Positions 28,429-37,532 of a stretch of DNA of 64,000 nucleotides are shown piece after piece. The stretch is from positions 62,001 to 126,000 of the forward strand of contig CAMPYH010000001.1 in NCBI GenBank assembly GCA_946998225.1, given 5' to 3'. This DNA is from an uncultured Clostridiaceae bacterium. GTDB lineage: Bacteria > Bacillota > Clostridia > TANB77 > CAG-508. The translations under genes were made by a program, and so were the position numbers. Below the pieces are notes generated by a model. The model had not been told where the DNA came from and made no database searches. It was given only the letters and a program-made list of their open reading frames with translations. How positions within the stretch are numbered: position 1 is the stretch's first letter; each line of letters opens with the position of its first letter.

Positions 28429-29031
28429 CTATTCTTCAGATATATCTATTCTTCCTTTTAATGCTTTGGATAAAGTTATTTCATCTATATATTCAAGATC
28501 TCCACCAATTGGAACACCACTTGCTATTCTACTTACCTTAATATTAAACGGTCTTAATAATCTTGATATATACATTGCTGTAGCCTCACCTTCTACTTTA
28601 GGATTTGTAGCAATAATTATCTCTTCAATACCATCTTTTTCAACTCTTTTTAGTAATTCTTTTATTTTTATATCATCTGGAGTTACATTATTCATAGGAG
28701 AAATAGCACCATGTAAAACATGGTACACTCCTTTATATTCATGTGTTTTTTCCATAGCTATTATATCTTTTATATCTTCAACTACACAAATAGTTTTTTT
28801 ATCTCTAAAGTTGTCACTACAAATATTACAAGGATCTGTGTCAGATATATTATGACATATTGAACACTCTTTTAAATTTTCTTTTGCACTTAACATTGAA
28901 TCTGCAAAATCTTTTACTTCCTTCATATCTGCTTCTAATATATAAAATGCTAATCGCTCTGCTGTTTTTCTACCAATACTCGGTAATTTTTCAAAACTTT
29001 CAATTAATTTTTCTATTGATTGTGAATACAT
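28429..29031 (-). CDS. recR: Recombination mediator RecR
   Basis: The 200-aa protein has an N-terminal HhH motif (LPSIGRKTAERLAF), a four-Cys zinc finger (CSICHNISDTDPCNIC), and a Toprim domain (CVVEDIKDIIAMEK; IIIATNPKVEGEAT) with a C-terminal Walker-like GVPIGGDLEY. RecR helps RecF/RecO load RecA at gaps. It follows ebfC and dnaX in the usual operon order, with a one-base gap after ebfC. Confidence 0.97.
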   Translation of the reverse strand: MYSQSIEKLIESFEKLPSIGRKTAERLAFYILEADMKEVKDFADSMLSAKENLKECSICHNISDTDPCNICSDNFRDKKTICVVEDIKDIIAMEKTHEYKGVYHVLHGAISPMNNVTPDDIKIKELLKRVEKDGIEEIIIATNPKVEGEATAMYISRLLRPFNIKVSRIASGVPIGGDLEYIDEITLSKALKGRIDISEE

Positions 29032-29032
29032 A

Positions 29033-29365
29033 TTATAATCCTGGTATATTTAATCCTTCCATACTTTCTTCAGCTTCACTATCTATTCTATTTGATAGCT
29101 CATTAAAAGCAAGTTTTATTAAATCTATTAATGTTTCTACATCATCTGGATCTACTACACTATTTTCTATTTCAAGATCTAATATTTGCTTTTTACCATT
29201 CATTTTTAATTTTACAGCTCCACCACCTACACTTGTTTCATAAATTTTATTTTCTAAATTTTTTTGTGTATTTTGTAGTTCAGCTTGCATTTTTTGTGCT
29301 TCTTTCATTAATTTGTTAAGATTCATTCCTCCGCCAAAACCTGGCATTCCTCTAAATTTAGACAT
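29033..29365 (-). CDS. ebfC: YbaB/EbfC nucleoid-associated protein
   Basis: The 110-aa protein has a Gly/Met-rich start (FRGMPGFGGGMN), a central coiled helix (KEAQKMQAELQNTQKNL) and the conserved GGGAVKLKMNGKKQI strand pair. The family forms DNA-binding dimers. It lies between dnaX and recR, its conserved place. Confidence 0.96.
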   Translation of the reverse strand: MSKFRGMPGFGGGMNLNKLMKEAQKMQAELQNTQKNLENKIYETSVGGGAVKLKMNGKKQILDLEIENSVVDPDDVETLIDLIKLAFNELSNRIDSEAEESMEGLNIPGL

Positions 29366-29366
29366 T

Positions 29367-30890
29367 TTACCATCCTTTTATTATTATATTATATTCTTTA
29401 TTTGTTAAACTTTTCATTATTTCTTTAATGATTTCTAATGTTTTTATATCTTTTGCAGCTTTCATTTGCTCTACATTCTCTTTTTGCATATTTTTATTTT
29501 TGATGAAATATATTTCATTGTCTTTAAGATATGCTTCAGAATTAGATACAAGTGCAAAGATTATTGTTTCTCCTCTATTAAGAAGAGCCCTTTGAAGATT
29601 AGTTATATTTACTTTTTGAGCATCATTTATTATGTTTTCAAAATTATTTTCTTCTTTTTCAATAAATAAGCTTTTTATCTCACTTTTATCTTCAATTATT
29701 TCTTTTATATCCTTTTTTTCTTCTACTTTATTATTTTCTTTTTTAGTTTCATCTTTATTTTCTTTTAATACATTTAGTATATCTTCAGGATTCATTGCAT
29801 CTTTTTCTTTTCTAATATTTCCCTTAAATCCTACTCCTAAATTTATTATATTTGCAATTAATATTGTTCTTTTATTATCTGACCATTTCATATTTGATTC
29901 AATTTTTAAAAGTTCTTTTAATAGCATATATATTTTTTCATTATCTTGTGAAGCAATTTGACCTATTTTTGCTTTTTCGTCTTTTGAATATTTAAATACT
30001 TTTTCTTTTTCTTTAATATATGATACTTCAACTATTCTTATCATTTCATCAAGGATAATTTTTGGTTCTTTTCCATCATCTAAAATACTTCTAAGTATTT
30101 CTACAGCCTCATTATCTTTTCCTTCTAAAATATTTAAAACAATATCTATTATTTGTTTTACATCTGGAAGCCCTATTATATTTCTTATATCTTTTTCTTC
30201 AATTCTTCCAACTAAAGACTTAGCACTTTCTAATATCGACATAGAATCTCTAACAGATCCTTCTCCAAGTATGCTTATTAAATCTAATGCTTCTTTAGAT
30301 ATGTCTATATTTGTTTCTTTAGCTATTTTTTCTAAATAATTTGAAATTTCCTCTTGTGAAACTTTTTTAAAATCAAATCTTTGACATCTTGAAAGTATAG
30401 TAGCTGGTAATTTTTGTGGTTCAGTTGTTGCAAGTATAAATTTAACATGCTCTGGTGGTTCTTCAAGTGTTTTAAGTAATGCATTGAACGCTCCACCTGA
30501 AAGCATATGAACCTCATCTATAATATATACTCTATATTTTGCTTTTGTCGGTAAATAGTTTGATTCATCAATTATTTCTCTTATATTATCTACACCTGTA
30601 TTTGATGCAGCATCCATTTCAATAACATCTAATATGCTTCCATCTTCTATTCCTTTACAGTTTTCACATTCCAAACATGGTTCACCATCTTTTAAATTTA
30701 AACAGTTTACTGCTTTTGCTAATATCTTTGCAAATGTAGTCTTACCTGTTCCTCTTACTCCTGTAAAAAGATATGCATGTCCTACTTTATTTTCAATAAG
30801 TTGGTTTTTTAAAATTTTTACAATATATTCCTGTCCTATAGCATCATCAAATCTTTTAGGACGATATATTCTATATAATGATTTATACAT
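29367..30890 (-). CDS. dnaX: DNA polymerase III gamma/tau subunit
   Basis: This AAA+ clamp-loader subunit of about 507 aa has Walker A GVRGTGKTTFAK, a zinc module (CLNL ... CLECENC), Walker B YIIDEVHML, and sensor motifs (TTEPQKLPATILSRCQRF). The C-terminal part is Lys/Glu-rich with a short tau-like end. An in-frame ATG at 30932 would make the ORF longer, but it lies inside the SRP RNA; the ATG at 30890 has AAGGAG directly upstream and begins MYKSLYRIYRPKRF, the family's normal N-terminus. The order SRP RNA-dnaX-ebfC-recR is conserved in Firmicutes. Confidence 0.97.
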   Translation of the reverse strand: MYKSLYRIYRPKRFDDAIGQEYIVKILKNQLIENKVGHAYLFTGVRGTGKTTFAKILAKAVNCLNLKDGEPCLECENCKGIEDGSILDVIEMDAASNTGVDNIREIIDESNYLPTKAKYRVYIIDEVHMLSGGAFNALLKTLEEPPEHVKFILATTEPQKLPATILSRCQRFDFKKVSQEEISNYLEKIAKETNIDISKEALDLISILGEGSVRDSMSILESAKSLVGRIEEKDIRNIIGLPDVKQIIDIVLNILEGKDNEAVEILRSILDDGKEPKIILDEMIRIVEVSYIKEKEKVFKYSKDEKAKIGQIASQDNEKIYMLLKELLKIESNMKWSDNKRTILIANIINLGVGFKGNIRKEKDAMNPEDILNVLKENKDETKKENNKVEEKKDIKEIIEDKSEIKSLFIEKEENNFENIINDAQKVNITNLQRALLNRGETIIFALVSNSEAYLKDNEIYFIKNKNMQKENVEQMKAAKDIKTLEIIKEIMKSLTNKEYNIIIKGW

Positions 30891-30907
30891 TATTCTCCTT
30901 TTAAAAA

Positions 30908-31016
30908 CTTCCTTTTTATTGAAAGACCTCACATAGCATTATTATTTATCGCTGCTTTCTTCCGAATCTGACGAGGTTCATAACATAACTATTGAGATCC
31001 TTCAATAAAAAGGAAG
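30908..31016 (-). ncRNA. ffs: Small signal recognition particle RNA (4.5S type)
   Basis: The minus strand contains the SRP core: GTCAGATTCGGAAGAAAGC with a GGAA tetraloop and asymmetric internal loop, near the E. coli/Bacillus consensus. The two ends pair over about 18 bp (30908-30925 with 30999-31016), closing a hairpin of about 109 bases. There is no room for an Alu domain, so this is the short type. A U5 run follows the 3' arm, so the end stem may act as terminator before dnaX. The RNA binds Ffh to target membrane proteins. Confidence 0.93.
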
Positions 31017-31071
31017 TGTATTTAGCTCTATTTTTAATATATAACAAATTGATTTAAATTACAATATACAA

Positions 31072-31806
31072 TTAATTATCTATTTTTACGCTTTCAAAAC
31101 TTAAATTATTATCTTCTTTTTTTACGAAAATATTTGTATCAAAATTATATTTATAATCTGGCATTATTTTTTGCTCAGTTTTGAATATTTTTCCATTATT
31201 AAGTTCAACTTCTATATCAAACTTTACAATATAACTAATTGTATCTTTATTTTTATCATCTATTTTTCCTTTTAAAAGAGATAAACTTTGTTTTGATTCA
31301 TAATTAGATCCGATTTCCATTTGAGCAACATTTTCTTTTTTTGTTCTAAAAGCTAAAATTAAATTTTTATTATCTTTTTTTACTGTATATTCAATCAACT
31401 TTTTTTGTTCATCATTTAAATGCAAATATCTATTATTATCTTTTTCATAAACATTTACATTAAAACTTGGTTTATTACCATCTTTATCTAATATTTCTAT
31501 GTTTTTAAAGCTTATTTTTTTAATACTATCTTTTGAATTTAAATGTTTATTCTCAAAATTTAAATAAATATCCTTGATGAAATCAATTGCAAAATCTTTA
31601 TTAGAAACATTTTTCCCTATAGATCCTGTTAATACAGTTTTAATTTCTTTTAATTCAAAATATTTCTTCCATGGATTAACAAAACTTGAAATTATTGCAT
31701 ATAAAATAAGGAGTATGATAATTATTGATATACATACTAAATATATAATCATGTGTTTTTTATATGATTTTTTATTTACTAAATCTGGTTCAAATAAATC
31801 ACTCAT
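31072..31806 (-). CDS. Single-pass membrane protein, VirB8/TcpC-like candidate
   Basis: The 244-aa protein has a short cytoplasmic N-terminus, one strong membrane helix (about residues 20-42, MIIYLVCISIIIILLILYAI) and a roughly 200-residue outer domain of alternating strands starting with a helix-rich stretch (AIDFIKDIYLNF). This is the layout of VirB8/TcpC, an NTF2-like bridge protein of type IV secretion. It is the last gene of the operon that begins with the VirD4-like gene, 9 bases after tadA. Sequence identity to VirB8 is not evident, so the family is a topology- and context-based guess. Confidence 0.45.
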   Translation of the reverse strand: MSDLFEPDLVNKKSYKKHMIIYLVCISIIIILLILYAIISSFVNPWKKYFELKEIKTVLTGSIGKNVSNKDFAIDFIKDIYLNFENKHLNSKDSIKKISFKNIEILDKDGNKPSFNVNVYEKDNNRYLHLNDEQKKLIEYTVKKDNKNLILAFRTKKENVAQMEIGSNYESKQSLSLLKGKIDDKNKDTISYIVKFDIEVELNNGKIFKTEQKIMPDYKYNFDTNIFVKKEDNNLSFESVKIDN

Positions 31807-31815
31807 TATTTTATA

Positions 31816-32286
31816 TTATTTCCTTTTCCCTCTTAATCTTATTTTTTCAAAAAATTCATTTAATAGATTATTTGAATCTTTTTCACAAATCCCACTTTCT
31901 ATTTTGATTTTATGATATTTATTTATATCTTTAAGATTTATTACAGATCCTGCAGCACCTCTTTTCTTATCTTTTAGCGCAAATACCAATCTTTCAATTC
32001 TCGATTCCATAATTGCTGCCATACACATAAAGCATGGCTCAAGTGTTACATACATTGTACAATTATTTAATCTCCAATTTTTTAATCTTTTGCTTGCTTT
32101 TTTTATTGCTTCTATTTCAGCATGCGATGTTGGATCATTTGTTTTTTCTTTTAAATTATGTGCTTTTGATATAATTTCATTATCTTTAACAATAATTGCA
32201 CCAATTGGTACTTCATCTTTTTTCAATGCTTTTTTAGCTTCTTTTATTGCAAGTAACATATATTCTTGATCTAAATCTTTATTCAT
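31816..32286 (-). CDS. tadA: tRNA-specific adenosine deaminase
   Basis: The 156-aa zinc deaminase has the catalytic HAE motif (SHAEIEAI) and PCFMC zinc ligands, with the TadA-typical NLKEKTNDPTSHAE and YVTLEPC segments. It converts A34 to inosine in tRNA-Arg(ACG). Its start overlaps the end of the dnaC/dnaI gene by 8 bases. In many Firmicutes tadA precedes the SRP RNA-dnaX genes, as here, with one extra gene between. Confidence 0.95.
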   Translation of the reverse strand: MNKDLDQEYMLLAIKEAKKALKKDEVPIGAIIVKDNEIISKAHNLKEKTNDPTSHAEIEAIKKASKRLKNWRLNNCTMYVTLEPCFMCMAAIMESRIERLVFALKDKKRGAAGSVINLKDINKYHKIKIESGICEKDSNNLLNEFFEKIRLRGKRK

Positions 32287-33268
32287 AAATCTTATTTTTC
32301 TTTCTTAATATTCTTATGTCTTGTCCATAGAAATTCTTTATAATGTAATTTCCAACAATTCTTGAAAAGATTCTATCTTCATATGAATCATTTAAATTTT
32401 TAAGAGACATATTTGAAGATATAAGTGTTGATTTATTTTTTATTAATCTATTATTTATGATTGAAAAAAGCTCTTTCATTTTACTTTCAGTTAAATTTTC
32501 TGATCCTAGATCATCTATAATTAATAAATCTACTGTATTTATTTGATTTAGCATATTGTAATATTCTTCATTGTCATTAAATTTTGAAAGCATTAGCTCA
32601 TCTAACATAATAGGTGCTGTTTGATAAAATACTGTATAACCATTATTAATTAATTCTTTGGCTATTGCATTAGATAAATATGTTTTTCCTAACCCTGTTT
32701 TACCTGTAAAAAATATATTTTTAATTTTTGTATTTTTATCTCCAAAATTTTCAACAAAATATTTTGAAATTTCGAAGATTTCCTTCATATTTTTTCTTGG
32801 ACTTTTTTCTTCATTTCCTTTTTCATTTGAATAATATTTAAGATTAAAATTTTCAAAAGTTTCATTATTATCCAAGTTTAAATTTGAATTATTATATCTT
32901 TCATTTAAAAGTTTTTGAGTTACACATTTACATCTAATTGTCTTTCCGTTTTCCTTTATATATCCTTTATCTTTACATATATTGCATTTATATTTGATTT
33001 CTAAATAATCTTTAGGTAAATCTAATTCTTTGATTTTCTTTTCTTTAAGTTTTTCTATACTTTTAATTTCTTTAGTTATTTTATCTATATCATCAGTCAA
33101 ACCATTTAAAACAAGTTGAACTCTTTTATAGTCCAACTGATTTATTTTATCTTGCATTTTTTTAATATCTGGATTTTCTAAAAGAATACTATTTTTTCTT
33201 AACTCAATTTTTTCTTTTTCTCTCTCTATATGCTTTTCGTATTCTGTTTTTATATCTACTATATTCAT
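32279..33268 (-). CDS. dnaI: DnaC/DnaI-type replicative helicase loader
   Basis: The 329-aa AAA+ protein begins with a coiled region, then a Cys zinc motif (CNICKDKGYI ... CKCV) as in DnaI, then Walker A FTGKTGLGKTYLSN and Walker B LLIIDDLGSE. It loads the replicative helicase during initiation and restart. It is encoded directly after the DnaD-like gene (8-base gap), the usual partner, but this pair is embedded behind the T4SS genes. Whether it is the only chromosomal loader cannot be known from this window. Confidence 0.9.
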   Translation of the reverse strand: MNIVDIKTEYEKHIEREKEKIELRKNSILLENPDIKKMQDKINQLDYKRVQLVLNGLTDDIDKITKEIKSIEKLKEKKIKELDLPKDYLEIKYKCNICKDKGYIKENGKTIRCKCVTQKLLNERYNNSNLNLDNNETFENFNLKYYSNEKGNEEKSPRKNMKEIFEISKYFVENFGDKNTKIKNIFFTGKTGLGKTYLSNAIAKELINNGYTVFYQTAPIMLDELMLSKFNDNEEYYNMLNQINTVDLLIIDDLGSENLTESKMKELFSIINNRLIKNKSTLISSNMSLKNLNDSYEDRIFSRIVGNYIIKNFYGQDIRILRKKNKIYE

Positions 33269-33276
33269 TATATTCC

Positions 33277-34254
33277 TTAATCATATAAATTTTCTAAATC
33301 AGTAAAGTCTCTTTGATCATGTGGATTTTTTACATTAACTTTTTTATTCGTTTTTCCACTATCTTTATTTTCATTAACTTTTTGGCTTTCTTTTCTCTTT
33401 AACTCAATATATTCCTTGATCTCTTCAGATTTTTTTAAATTATTTTTATTCCAATCATTAATTATTGCATCAATATATTTAAAACTTTGTGTTCCTTTTT
33501 CAGAAGCAATCGTTACAGCTATATCTATAGCATCTTCATTAAAATTATATTCAAATATCCATTTTTTTAAACAATTTTCTTCAAAATCTGTTAATGCTCT
33601 ATATAATCCTAAAACATTTGATATTTTTTTACCTATTTTATATATTTTTTGTTTTACACTTAGATAATTATTTAGATCTTCATATGTTTTTATATTATCA
33701 CTATTCCAACCTCTTGCTACTTGTTCTAAATAATTTTTATTTAAAGCATTCTTGTCTTTTCCGTATTGGAATAGAGCAAGCATTACCTCATCTGAAAATA
33801 AATATTTTTCATACCAATTATATATTGTAGCAACCCATGTAGGACTCATAACTCCTTGGAAAAATAATTTATTTATGTTGTCTATTACATTTGCTTTTTC
33901 ATTTTCTTTATTTTTCTTTTCTATTTCTTCTTTTGAAAGTTCAATTTTAGGATTATATTTTTCAAATAATTCAACTTCTTTTAAATTTCTTAATATATAC
34001 CCATTTGTATTTTTTACAAGAATACCTTTTTCTTCCCAATATTCAAGCCCTGCTTTTACTGCAGTATAACCAATATTTAATGAATTAGATATACTTTTAA
34101 TAGTTATATCATCACTAAATTTAGTTTGAAAAAGTAAATATATATATATTTTAACTGCATCTCCTGGTGCATCTGGTAAATATTTTGTTATAAATATATC
34201 TGACACTTCAGTATCATTAAAAATAAACGATGCATCTTTCTTGATTATTTTCAT
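33277..34254 (-). CDS. dnaD: DnaD/DnaB-like primosomal protein
   Basis: The 325-aa protein has an N-terminal winged-helix region (SNSLNIGYTAVKAGLEYWEEKGIL) and one or two C-terminal DnaD-type helical domains (LYRALTDFEENCLKKWIFEY; a similar earlier part near residues 130-205), followed by a basic Lys/Asn tail. DnaD/DnaB proteins help DnaI load the helicase at oriC and at stalled forks. It lies between the PrgI-like gene and dnaI. The ATG at 34254 follows AAAGGAATT. Confidence 0.85.
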   Translation of the reverse strand: MKIIKKDASFIFNDTEVSDIFITKYLPDAPGDAVKIYIYLLFQTKFSDDITIKSISNSLNIGYTAVKAGLEYWEEKGILVKNTNGYILRNLKEVELFEKYNPKIELSKEEIEKKNKENEKANVIDNINKLFFQGVMSPTWVATIYNWYEKYLFSDEVMLALFQYGKDKNALNKNYLEQVARGWNSDNIKTYEDLNNYLSVKQKIYKIGKKISNVLGLYRALTDFEENCLKKWIFEYNFNEDAIDIAVTIASEKGTQSFKYIDAIINDWNKNNLKKSEEIKEYIELKRKESQKVNENKDSGKTNKKVNVKNPHDQRDFTDLENLYD

Positions 34255-34271
34255 CCTAATTCCTTTCAGAT

Positions 34272-34619
34272 TTAGTATAACATATCTTTTTCATTTTGTA
34301 GAATTAAATCCTTATTTTCATCTGATTCTCTTATATATAAATATACTTTTTTTGAAAACAAATAAAATATTAAATATTTAATTATATATACTGGATTTTC
34401 ATAGGTATTTGAATATGCAGAAAAAAGCAAACTTGGAATTAAAAATATTAATATTATTTCTAATTTTAATAAAGATTTTACTTTAAAAAAATCTAAGATT
34501 TTAACTAGTATAAATGTAAAGATCATTATTAATATAAAAGATTTCTTCTCAAACATACCAAAAACTTTTGGTTTAAAATTTATATTTTTATGTATTTTAA
34601 ATTCTAGTTTTTCTTCCAC
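34272..34619 (-). CDS. PrgI/VirB3-like small membrane protein
   Basis: The 115-aa protein has a charged N-terminus with a KNINFKPKVFGMFEKKSF segment, then two membrane helices (FILIMIFTFILVKILDFF and ILIFLIPSLLFSAYS) and a YIIKYLIFYLF tail. The layout matches PrgI-family/VirB3 proteins of Gram-positive T4SS, which sit between the inner-membrane channel and VirB4. The start is a GTG overlapping the stop of the VirB6-like gene, with GGAGG just upstream inside that gene. Confidence 0.7.
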   Translation of the reverse strand: MEEKLEFKIHKNINFKPKVFGMFEKKSFILIMIFTFILVKILDFFKVKSLLKLEIILIFLIPSLLFSAYSNTYENPVYIIKYLIFYLFSKKVYLYIRESDENKDLILQNEKDMLY

Positions 34620-35470
34620 TATATTCCTCCTTTTGTTTCTCTAAAACTATTGTTGATATATAAGCTTGTACCACCAATTAGTTCTCTTTGCATTTCATTT
34701 ATTTGCATTAAAGCATATACACAACCTACGCATATTACTTTTCCTAAAATATGTACTTCACCAAATTTTACGCTTAATCCCATTATAATTATGATAGCAA
34801 CTAAATTTTGAAGTACTAAAAGTCCTATAAATGATTTAATCCATGCTTTACCTATATACTCTGTTTTTCTATTTGTATTAAAAACAAGTGCAAACGGTAA
34901 AAATAAACATAGTAGTTTTATATATACATATCTTAATGAATATACAAGCAGTAGATTAATTAATCCAAATGATACAAAACCTTTTAAAATATTATTTACA
35001 GTCTGGCCTTCTGCATTTAAATCTATTGAAATTACTGAATTTATTTTTTCTAAAAATGTTTTAAAACTTATTGGTTTTTTTATTAGATATTTACCATATT
35101 TCAAGATTTCTTCTGTTATATACCAATTTATATTAATAATAATCTCACAGATTTTTTCACTAAATCCTATTAAAATAGCAGCTATAACTAATCTATATAT
35201 AAAAGAGCTTATATCTTCCATTTCTTCATTTACTAATTTAGATATTAAGTATTTGAAAACAAAATATATTAAAACACCATATATTAAAGTATTTGCTATT
35301 CTTTTTACGCCAAAATTTATTCCATCTCCAAAAATATTATTTACTGAATCTCTATATATAATACGTTTATCTACGAAAACTATATAATCTAAAACAGAAC
35401 TAATGCTATTTTTAACATTGTCATATCCAAATGATATGAGCTGATCAAAAATCTCATAAAAGTATTTCAT
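34619..35470 (-). CDS. VirB6/TrbL-like polytopic membrane protein
   Basis: The 283-aa protein has about six membrane helices, including a pair near residues 65-110 and a cluster from 160 to 265 with LLVLQNLVAIIIIMGLSV. Size, topology and place between the VirB2-like and PrgI-like genes fit VirB6/TrbL, the inner-membrane channel part of T4SS. Family sequence identity is always low for this group, so context carries most of the weight. Start and stop overlap or abut its neighbours. Confidence 0.7.
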   Translation of the reverse strand: MKYFYEIFDQLISFGYDNVKNSISSVLDYIVFVDKRIIYRDSVNNIFGDGINFGVKRIANTLIYGVLIYFVFKYLISKLVNEEMEDISSFIYRLVIAAILIGFSEKICEIIININWYITEEILKYGKYLIKKPISFKTFLEKINSVISIDLNAEGQTVNNILKGFVSFGLINLLLVYSLRYVYIKLLCLFLPFALVFNTNRKTEYIGKAWIKSFIGLLVLQNLVAIIIIMGLSVKFGEVHILGKVICVGCVYALMQINEMQRELIGGTSLYINNSFRETKGGI

Positions 35471-35473
35471 TTT

Positions 35474-35818
35474 TTAACCTGCTAATGTTTCTATAAATGA
35501 AATAAGTAAATCTAGACATAATATTAAAGAGTATGCAACTATTGTATCCCTGATTATTTTTTTAGACTTCCTTATTCTCTCTTCTTCGCCAAAACTAAAT
35601 TTTCTCATTAAAAGTCCTGTACCGATTGCAGCACCAGCAATTGGTGTAGATATTCTAGTTATATATTTTTGTATTTTTGTAAACGCATCATACATTTTAT
35701 TGATCATTTTAGGCATAGCTGCATATACACTTATATTTAATATGATAGTAATTATGGCAATTATCCAAATTACCTTTATAAGTGTTTTATATTTTATTAT
35801 ATTTTCTTTTTCTTTCAT
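35474..35818 (-). CDS. VirB2-like pilin-type small membrane protein
   Basis: The 114-aa protein has a first helix (IWIIAIITIILNISVYAAM) that could be a signal sequence cut near AAM, a central stretch (ISTPIAGAAIGTGLLM) with the small residues typical of VirB2/TrbC pilins, and a last helix (TIVAYSLILCLDLLISFI). It overlaps the end of the VirD4-like gene by 32 bases, so translation is coupled. It is probably the T4SS pilin or core-channel subunit; this rests on topology and position. Confidence 0.6.
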   Translation of the reverse strand: MKEKENIIKYKTLIKVIWIIAIITIILNISVYAAMPKMINKMYDAFTKIQKYITRISTPIAGAAIGTGLLMRKFSFGEEERIRKSKKIIRDTIVAYSLILCLDLLISFIETLAG

Positions 35819-37532
35819 AAAATTCCTTTCTTAAAAAATATGGTATTATATATGCTTTCTCGGTTACTATTTCTTTATTTGTTAAAAAAGTAATAGCCTC
35901 AAAAACTTTAAGGTTTTGTGTAAAGTCCTTAACTTCAAACTTATTTTCTAGATTTTTCGACTTATTAATACTTTCAGATAAATTAGATTTAGATGAAACA
36001 AATTTTTTAAGAATATAATTGTATTCAGAATCATTGGAATTTTCAGAAATCGTTGTGCTTAATTTTTCTTTATATACTTTCCCAATTTGTGATATTGCTG
36101 ATTCAACCGTATATGAATCATCATTTCTAAACCAGATTTTATTAAGTAAATTTTGAATAATTACTTCACACGCCTCTTTATCTTTTAAAGTATTTTTAAG
36201 CGATGTATAACTTTGTGTTGATACAATATTTATACACTTTGCTTCTCTTGATTGTGCATAAAAATTTGCATCTGTCTTAGTTACATATTCCTGATATTCA
36301 TCACATATAAAAGAACTTATTCTAATATTTTTATTATATTTTAATTGTGTAAGCACTTCACTTTGAAAATCTAATTTTAAATATGTTGCTATTATCTTTG
36401 CAAGTATAGTATTTTGAGAAAGATTCATATTCAGTACAACTATTTTCCCACTTTTAATCATTTCTTCGAACCCTTCAAAATTAATTTCTTCTTTTGTAGG
36501 ACAAAAAGTTTTATTTATTTCATAATCTGAAACAAATATATTTGTTATTCTAGATATTTCTGATTTAATAATTGAAGAAGTTCTTTCATCAAGACTTAAA
36601 AATTCATTTTCAAAAAATTCTATAAATGTCTTTAGATTAAAAATATCTTCTGAATTTAACTTCTTTTTTAAAATATTGTTTCGCAATTCTGCTTTCTTCT
36701 CTAAATAATATCCTTCTTTAAATATAACTTTAGAAAGCTCGTCAAAATTAACATATCCTTTATTATATATTCGTATAAATTTAATACATTCAGATATTAA
36801 TTGTTCTGCTTTATCTAACCAATACATTTCTGAATTTTCTGGACTTAAAAGCATAAGAATAGTTTTCAATCTATTCGCAATTACTTGTGGTTTTAAATTT
36901 GGTTTATGTAATGGATTGTATTTATATTTTCCATTCAATTCTATTTTTATTACGTCTTTATATCTACCAATTCCTTTACATATTTCTTCTACACTTTCAC
37001 AAAAGTTTCCTTTTACATCTAATATTAATGCTGCTATTTTTTCATCGTCATCTTCTTTTTTATATTTTAGTATTTGTTCTGTCATTGGTAATATTGCACT
37101 TTGTGTTTTTCCACTCCCTATACTTCCTGTTACTAATATATTTTGAAACAAAGCACTTTTTTCTATAGAAATGAGCTTTTTGGTATCACTGAAACCAATA
37201 TTAATATTTATTTCTTTGTTTGAATATAAATTAATATTTATCTTTTCCTTTTTTTCTTTGTTTTTTACCCTTTTCGTTATTTTCCTATCATTTCTTTTTA
37301 GATCAATAATTGTATATATACAAAATATTGAAAATAAAAAAATATTCGAAAAATGAAAAATATTCTTTGCTTTGATCCATAAAAAAGGATCCTCATTTTG
37401 AAAATCTATTTTTTTGAAACCTAAATCTAAAATTATATTATTTGAACTTAAAATATCTGAGAAAAAAATATATATTAATATGAAATATGTTGTGAATATA
37501 ATGAATTCAAAAACTTGTTTATTCTTTTTCAT
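35787..37532 (-). CDS. virD4: VirD4/TraG-type coupling ATPase
   Basis: The 581-aa protein has two N-terminal membrane helices (about 10-30 and 58-78), then a P-loop NTPase with Walker A VTGSIGSGKTQSA at about residue 137, an ALILDVKGNF motif and the coupling-protein DEYQEY motif (SSFICDEYQEY) at about 411, followed by a REAKCINIVSTQS segment. Such ATPases bring DNA or protein cargo to the T4SS channel. The ATG at 37532 lies inside the end of the small upstream gene. It is the first large gene of the T4SS operon. The TraG/VirD4 family call is firm; cargo type is not known and no relaxase is in the window. Confidence 0.88.
   Translation of the reverse strand: MKKNKQVFEFIIFTTYFILIYIFFSDILSSNNIILDLGFKKIDFQNEDPFLWIKAKNIFHFSNIFLFSIFCIYTIIDLKRNDRKITKRVKNKEKKEKININLYSNKEININIGFSDTKKLISIEKSALFQNILVTGSIGSGKTQSAILPMTEQILKYKKEDDDEKIAALILDVKGNFCESVEEICKGIGRYKDVIKIELNGKYKYNPLHKPNLKPQVIANRLKTILMLLSPENSEMYWLDKAEQLISECIKFIRIYNKGYVNFDELSKVIFKEGYYLEKKAELRNNILKKKLNSEDIFNLKTFIEFFENEFLSLDERTSSIIKSEISRITNIFVSDYEINKTFCPTKEEINFEGFEEMIKSGKIVVLNMNLSQNTILAKIIATYLKLDFQSEVLTQLKYNKNIRISSFICDEYQEYVTKTDANFYAQSREAKCINIVSTQSYTSLKNTLKDKEACEVIIQNLLNKIWFRNDDSYTVESAISQIGKVYKEKLSTTISENSNDSEYNYILKKFVSSKSNLSESINKSKNLENKFEVKDFTQNLKVFEAITFLTNKEIVTEKAYIIPYFLRKEFYERKRKYNKI

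Noticed and set aside
29367..30932. A longer dnaX starting at 30932
   Set aside because: The extension lies within the SRP RNA and has no family similarity; the start at 30890 has a good Shine-Dalgarno.
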